DNA of 64,000 bases. Origin: Alphaproteobacteria bacterium. Its GTDB lineage: Bacteria > Pseudomonadota > Alphaproteobacteria > SHVP01. Position numbers and translations under genes: made by a program. The stretch covers positions 399,118 to 463,117 of the forward strand of contig JAVJOO010000002.1 of NCBI GenBank assembly GCA_040216735.1, in the 5' to 3' direction. Of this stretch, positions 62,219 through 64,000 are shown one piece after another. The notes beneath the pieces are model-generated. The model did not search any database. It saw nothing but the letters and a program-made list of their open reading frames with translations, and had not been told where the DNA came from. Position 1 is the first letter of the stretch. Each line of letters starts with the position of its first letter.

Positions 62219-62917
62219 ATGCACGACACGGCGCTATTCCCAGGGTTGGCCGACCGCATGGCCAAGCGGCGCGGCGGTCGCACCCATATTTTCGACACGC
62301 TGGATGCGGCCCGCACCGCGTTGATCGTGGTCGACATGCAGACGTTCTTTTGCGATACCGCGACGACGGGCGGCCAGAACACGGTCGATATCGTGCCCAG
62401 CGTTAACCGATTGGCGGCGGGTATGCGCTCGGCGGGCGGCACGGTGGTGTGGATCGTGACGACCTTCACCGAGACGACCGCCCGCACGTGGAGCACGCTG
62501 TTCGACGTCTTTTGTTCGCCGCCGGTGCGCGAGCGCCTATTGGGCGGCCTGGGACCGGGCGGCTGGGGACATGGGCTGCACGCCGACCTTGTAGTTGCGC
62601 CGGGCGATCTGACGATCGCGAAGGACCGCTTTAGCCCGTTCATCGCCAACGCCTCGTCGCTGCACACCGATTTGCAAGCGCGCGGGATCGACACGATCGT
62701 CATTACCGGCACCGAAACCAACGTGTGTTGCGAATCGACAGCGCGCGACGGGATGATGCTGAACTACAAGACGGTCATGGTATCGGATGCCAATGCGGCG
62801 CACGACGACGCCCACCACAATTCTGCATTAAGCAATGTCTATGGGTTTGTCGACGTGATGACGGTGGACGAGGTCCTGGCGCGGCTCGCCCCGGCAGCCC
62901 AAGCGGCGGCGGAATAG
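62219..62917 (+). CDS. Isochorismatase-like cysteine hydrolase
   Basis: 232 aa. Catalytic Asp in LIVVDMQTFF, Lys in IAKDRFSPF and nucleophile Cys in ITGTETNVCCESTARDG. These enzymes hydrolyse amides, ureas or isochorismate. It precedes a nitrile-hydratase-beta-like protein (2-nt gap) and a cupin, which suggests a small catabolic operon. Substrate unknown. Confidence 0.92.
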   Translation: MHDTALFPGLADRMAKRRGGRTHIFDTLDAARTALIVVDMQTFFCDTATTGGQNTVDIVPSVNRLAAGMRSAGGTVVWIVTTFTETTARTWSTLFDVFCSPPVRERLLGGLGPGGWGHGLHADLVVAPGDLTIAKDRFSPFIANASSLHTDLQARGIDTIVITGTETNVCCESTARDGMMLNYKTVMVSDANAAHDDAHHNSALSNVYGFVDVMTVDEVLARLAPAAQAAAE

Positions 62918-62919
62918 CG

Positions 62920-63213
62920 ATGAACGCAACCGCCCCGCCGCGCCCGATCGACCGCACCGACGGCGAACCGACATGGTTCGACAAACGAGTGGACGCGATG
63001 CTATCGCTGATCACCGGGCAGGCCAACGGCCCCTACGATGCCGACCTGCACAAACGCGCAGTGGAATTCTATGCGCAGTTCGAAGACCCCGCGCGCAGCT
63101 ATGCCGAAAGCTGGTTGCTGGCGATCCGCGCGGTCATGGTCGAGCGCGGCACCTTGAACGAGACCGAAATCGATGCGCGGCTTGCCGCTGTGCGCACCAA
63201 ATTGGGAGGCTGA
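62920..63213 (+). CDS. Nitrile hydratase beta-subunit-like small protein
   Basis: 97 aa. The segment AVEFYAQFEDPARSYAESWLLAIRAVMVERGTLNETEID... resembles the N-terminal helical domain of nitrile hydratase beta subunits and related accessory proteins (YYERWL-type motif, then VxxGxLTxxELxxR). No alpha subunit (VCTLCSC) is in the window. It may bind or activate another enzyme. Assignment is moderate. Confidence 0.6.
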   Translation: MNATAPPRPIDRTDGEPTWFDKRVDAMLSLITGQANGPYDADLHKRAVEFYAQFEDPARSYAESWLLAIRAVMVERGTLNETEIDARLAAVRTKLGG

Positions 63214-63215
63214 CG

Positions 63216-63590
63216 ATGCCCGGCACGATCGACAACTTTAACCGGACCTTCATGGCCGGCGACGCCGCACCGGTCGACCTGATCGAAAAGGTCGAAGGTC
63301 AGACTTTGGCGAACCCGGTCGAGGTCAAAGTGGTGATGAAAAGCGACAGTATGTTGATGCTGTCGATCACCCGGCCCAAGGGCATGCGCGACCCGACCCA
63401 CCAGCACGACGACCATGAAACGTCCTGCCACCTGGTCTCGGGCAAGCTGAAGCTGTGGATCGGCGGCGAGGAAGCGATCGCCAACCCGGGCGACACCTGG
63501 TTTCACCCCAAGGGCGTGCCGCACTGGTCCGAGGCGCTGGAGGAGTCGGTGCAGGTCGAGGTCAAGTCGCCGCCGGTCAAGACCTGGTAA
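63216..63590 (+). CDS. Cupin-domain protein
   Basis: 124 aa with a single conserved cupin barrel: metal ligands in DPTHQHDDHETS, then SGKLKLWIGGE, PGDTWFHPKGVPHW (His). Small cupins bind a metal and a small acid or act as isomerases. GGAGG precedes the ATG by 5 nt, and it closes the operon with the isochorismatase-like gene. Substrate unknown. Confidence 0.88.
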   Translation: MPGTIDNFNRTFMAGDAAPVDLIEKVEGQTLANPVEVKVVMKSDSMLMLSITRPKGMRDPTHQHDDHETSCHLVSGKLKLWIGGEEAIANPGDTWFHPKGVPHWSEALEESVQVEVKSPPVKTW

Positions 63591-63637
63591 GCAGAGCTGA
63601 ACTAACCGCGACGCGAAGCCGACCTAGGGCTCGGGTT

Positions 63638-64000
63638 TTAACGGTAGGGGTCGGGTTTGGAGAGGAATTGCTGGACGTAGCGTTTCACGCCGTCTTCGAG
63701 TGAGGTGAAGGTGCGGGTGAAGCCGGCTTCACGGAAGCGGTCCATCTTGGCTTCGGTGAAGTATTGGTACTTGTCGCGCAGGTCGGCCGGGGTGTCGATC
63801 CAGTCGACGGTGAGTTCCTCGCCCATCGCATCGGCGACAGCGTAAGCCATGTCGAGGAAGGTGCGCGCCTCGCCGGAACCCATGTTGAAAATGCCGGTCA
63901 GTTCGTCCTGCTCGAGAATCCATTCGATCGCGGCGACGCAATCTTCGACGAAGATAAAGTCGCGCATTTGTCCGCCGTCCTCGTAATCCGGATTGTGCGA
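63638..64000 (-). CDS. hldD: ADP-L-glycero-D-manno-heptose 6-epimerase (C-terminal part)
   Basis: The frame is open to the right edge, so only the C-terminal 120 residues are visible. Conserved QMRDFIFVEDC, GIFNMGSGEARTF and DTPADLRDKYQYFTEA are HldD/RfaD motifs of the extended SDR family. It makes the heptose precursor of lipopolysaccharide core. The Rossmann domain and catalytic residues lie outside the window. Confidence 0.9.
   Translation of the reverse strand, partial: SHNPDYEDGGQMRDFIFVEDCVAAIEWILEQDELTGIFNMGSGEARTFLDMAYAVADAMGEELTVDWIDTPADLRDKYQYFTEAKMDRFREAGFTRTFTSLEDGVKRYVQQFLSKPDPYR

Noticed and set aside
1-64000. CRISPR array or rRNA genes
   Set aside because: No regularly spaced direct repeats and no rRNA-like sequence were seen on reading the window.

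Overview
The window is a stretch of a GC-rich alphaproteobacterial chromosome, most likely Rhodospirillales-like. This is inferred from codon use, a nadA-nadC pair, a heptose-epimerase end, MprF, an LpxR-like deacylase and an alphaproteobacterial-type tRNA-Arg(CCG) fragment. No 16S or other decisive marker is present. It splits at about 34.46 kb into an accessory island (left, running off the left edge) and ordinary chromosome (right). The split is marked by a tyrosine-recombinase gene (32975-34240), short tandem repeats just upstream of it, and a truncated 3' half of a tRNA-Arg(CCG) gene (34407-34456), which looks like the attR scar of the island.

Island, left to right. (a) A MerR-type metal promoter (122-152) precedes a DsbA-like/M23 peptidase/DsbE-like cassette. 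(b) A leftward cluster holds an SCO-type copper chaperone, a DUF3179 gene with a stop codon in its signal peptide, a MerF-like peptide, a TlpA-like thioredoxin and a broken DsbD. (c) A rightward copper cluster holds a Cys-rich exported protein, a Met-rich membrane peptide, a BNR beta-propeller, a cytochrome c and a multicopper oxidase. (d) A MerR regulator and its operator divide from a P1B-type ATPase, lspA and an ICMT-like methyltransferase, resembling Pb/Zn/Cd resistance loci. (e) An unusual mercury operon (ccdA-like, merA, merF-like, tlpA-like) diverges from merR across a 41-bp near-perfect palindrome. (f) A defence block holds AbiEi/AbiEii, whose toxin carries a WYL domain and a zinc-finger-like tail, a serine-recombinase remnant and a two-gene CBASS (CD-NTase plus Cap15-type effector). 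(g) An MFS gene is joined to a truncated GGDEF gene. (h) The mobility module comprises a hairpin-rich region, a RepA-like ATPase, an AlpA-like HTH protein, an unknown protein and the integrase.

The theme of the island is metal stress met by periplasmic thiol chemistry. It holds at least five thioredoxin-fold CxxC/CxxxC proteins, two DsbD/CcdA-type electron carriers and two MerF-like peptides. Twice a MerF-like gene is directly coupled to a TlpA-like thioredoxin, and no merP or canonical merT is visible.

The chromosomal part carries two paralogous membrane PAS histidine kinases (34868 and 54096), small membrane and exported proteins, MprF, a SulP transporter with a universal stress protein, an MgtE-like transporter, LpxR, a chromate efflux pair (ChrA with a rhodanese-ChrB-like protein), a stand-alone exported beta-rich protein, a GhrA-like dehydrogenase, a beta-CASP nuclease-like protein, nadA-nadC, a DASS anion symporter, a YkgJ/MBL pair, a possible PD-(D/E)XK protein, an isochorismatase/nitrile-hydratase-beta-like/cupin operon, and the C-terminal part of hldD at the right edge. 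No CRISPR array, rRNA or complete tRNA was seen.
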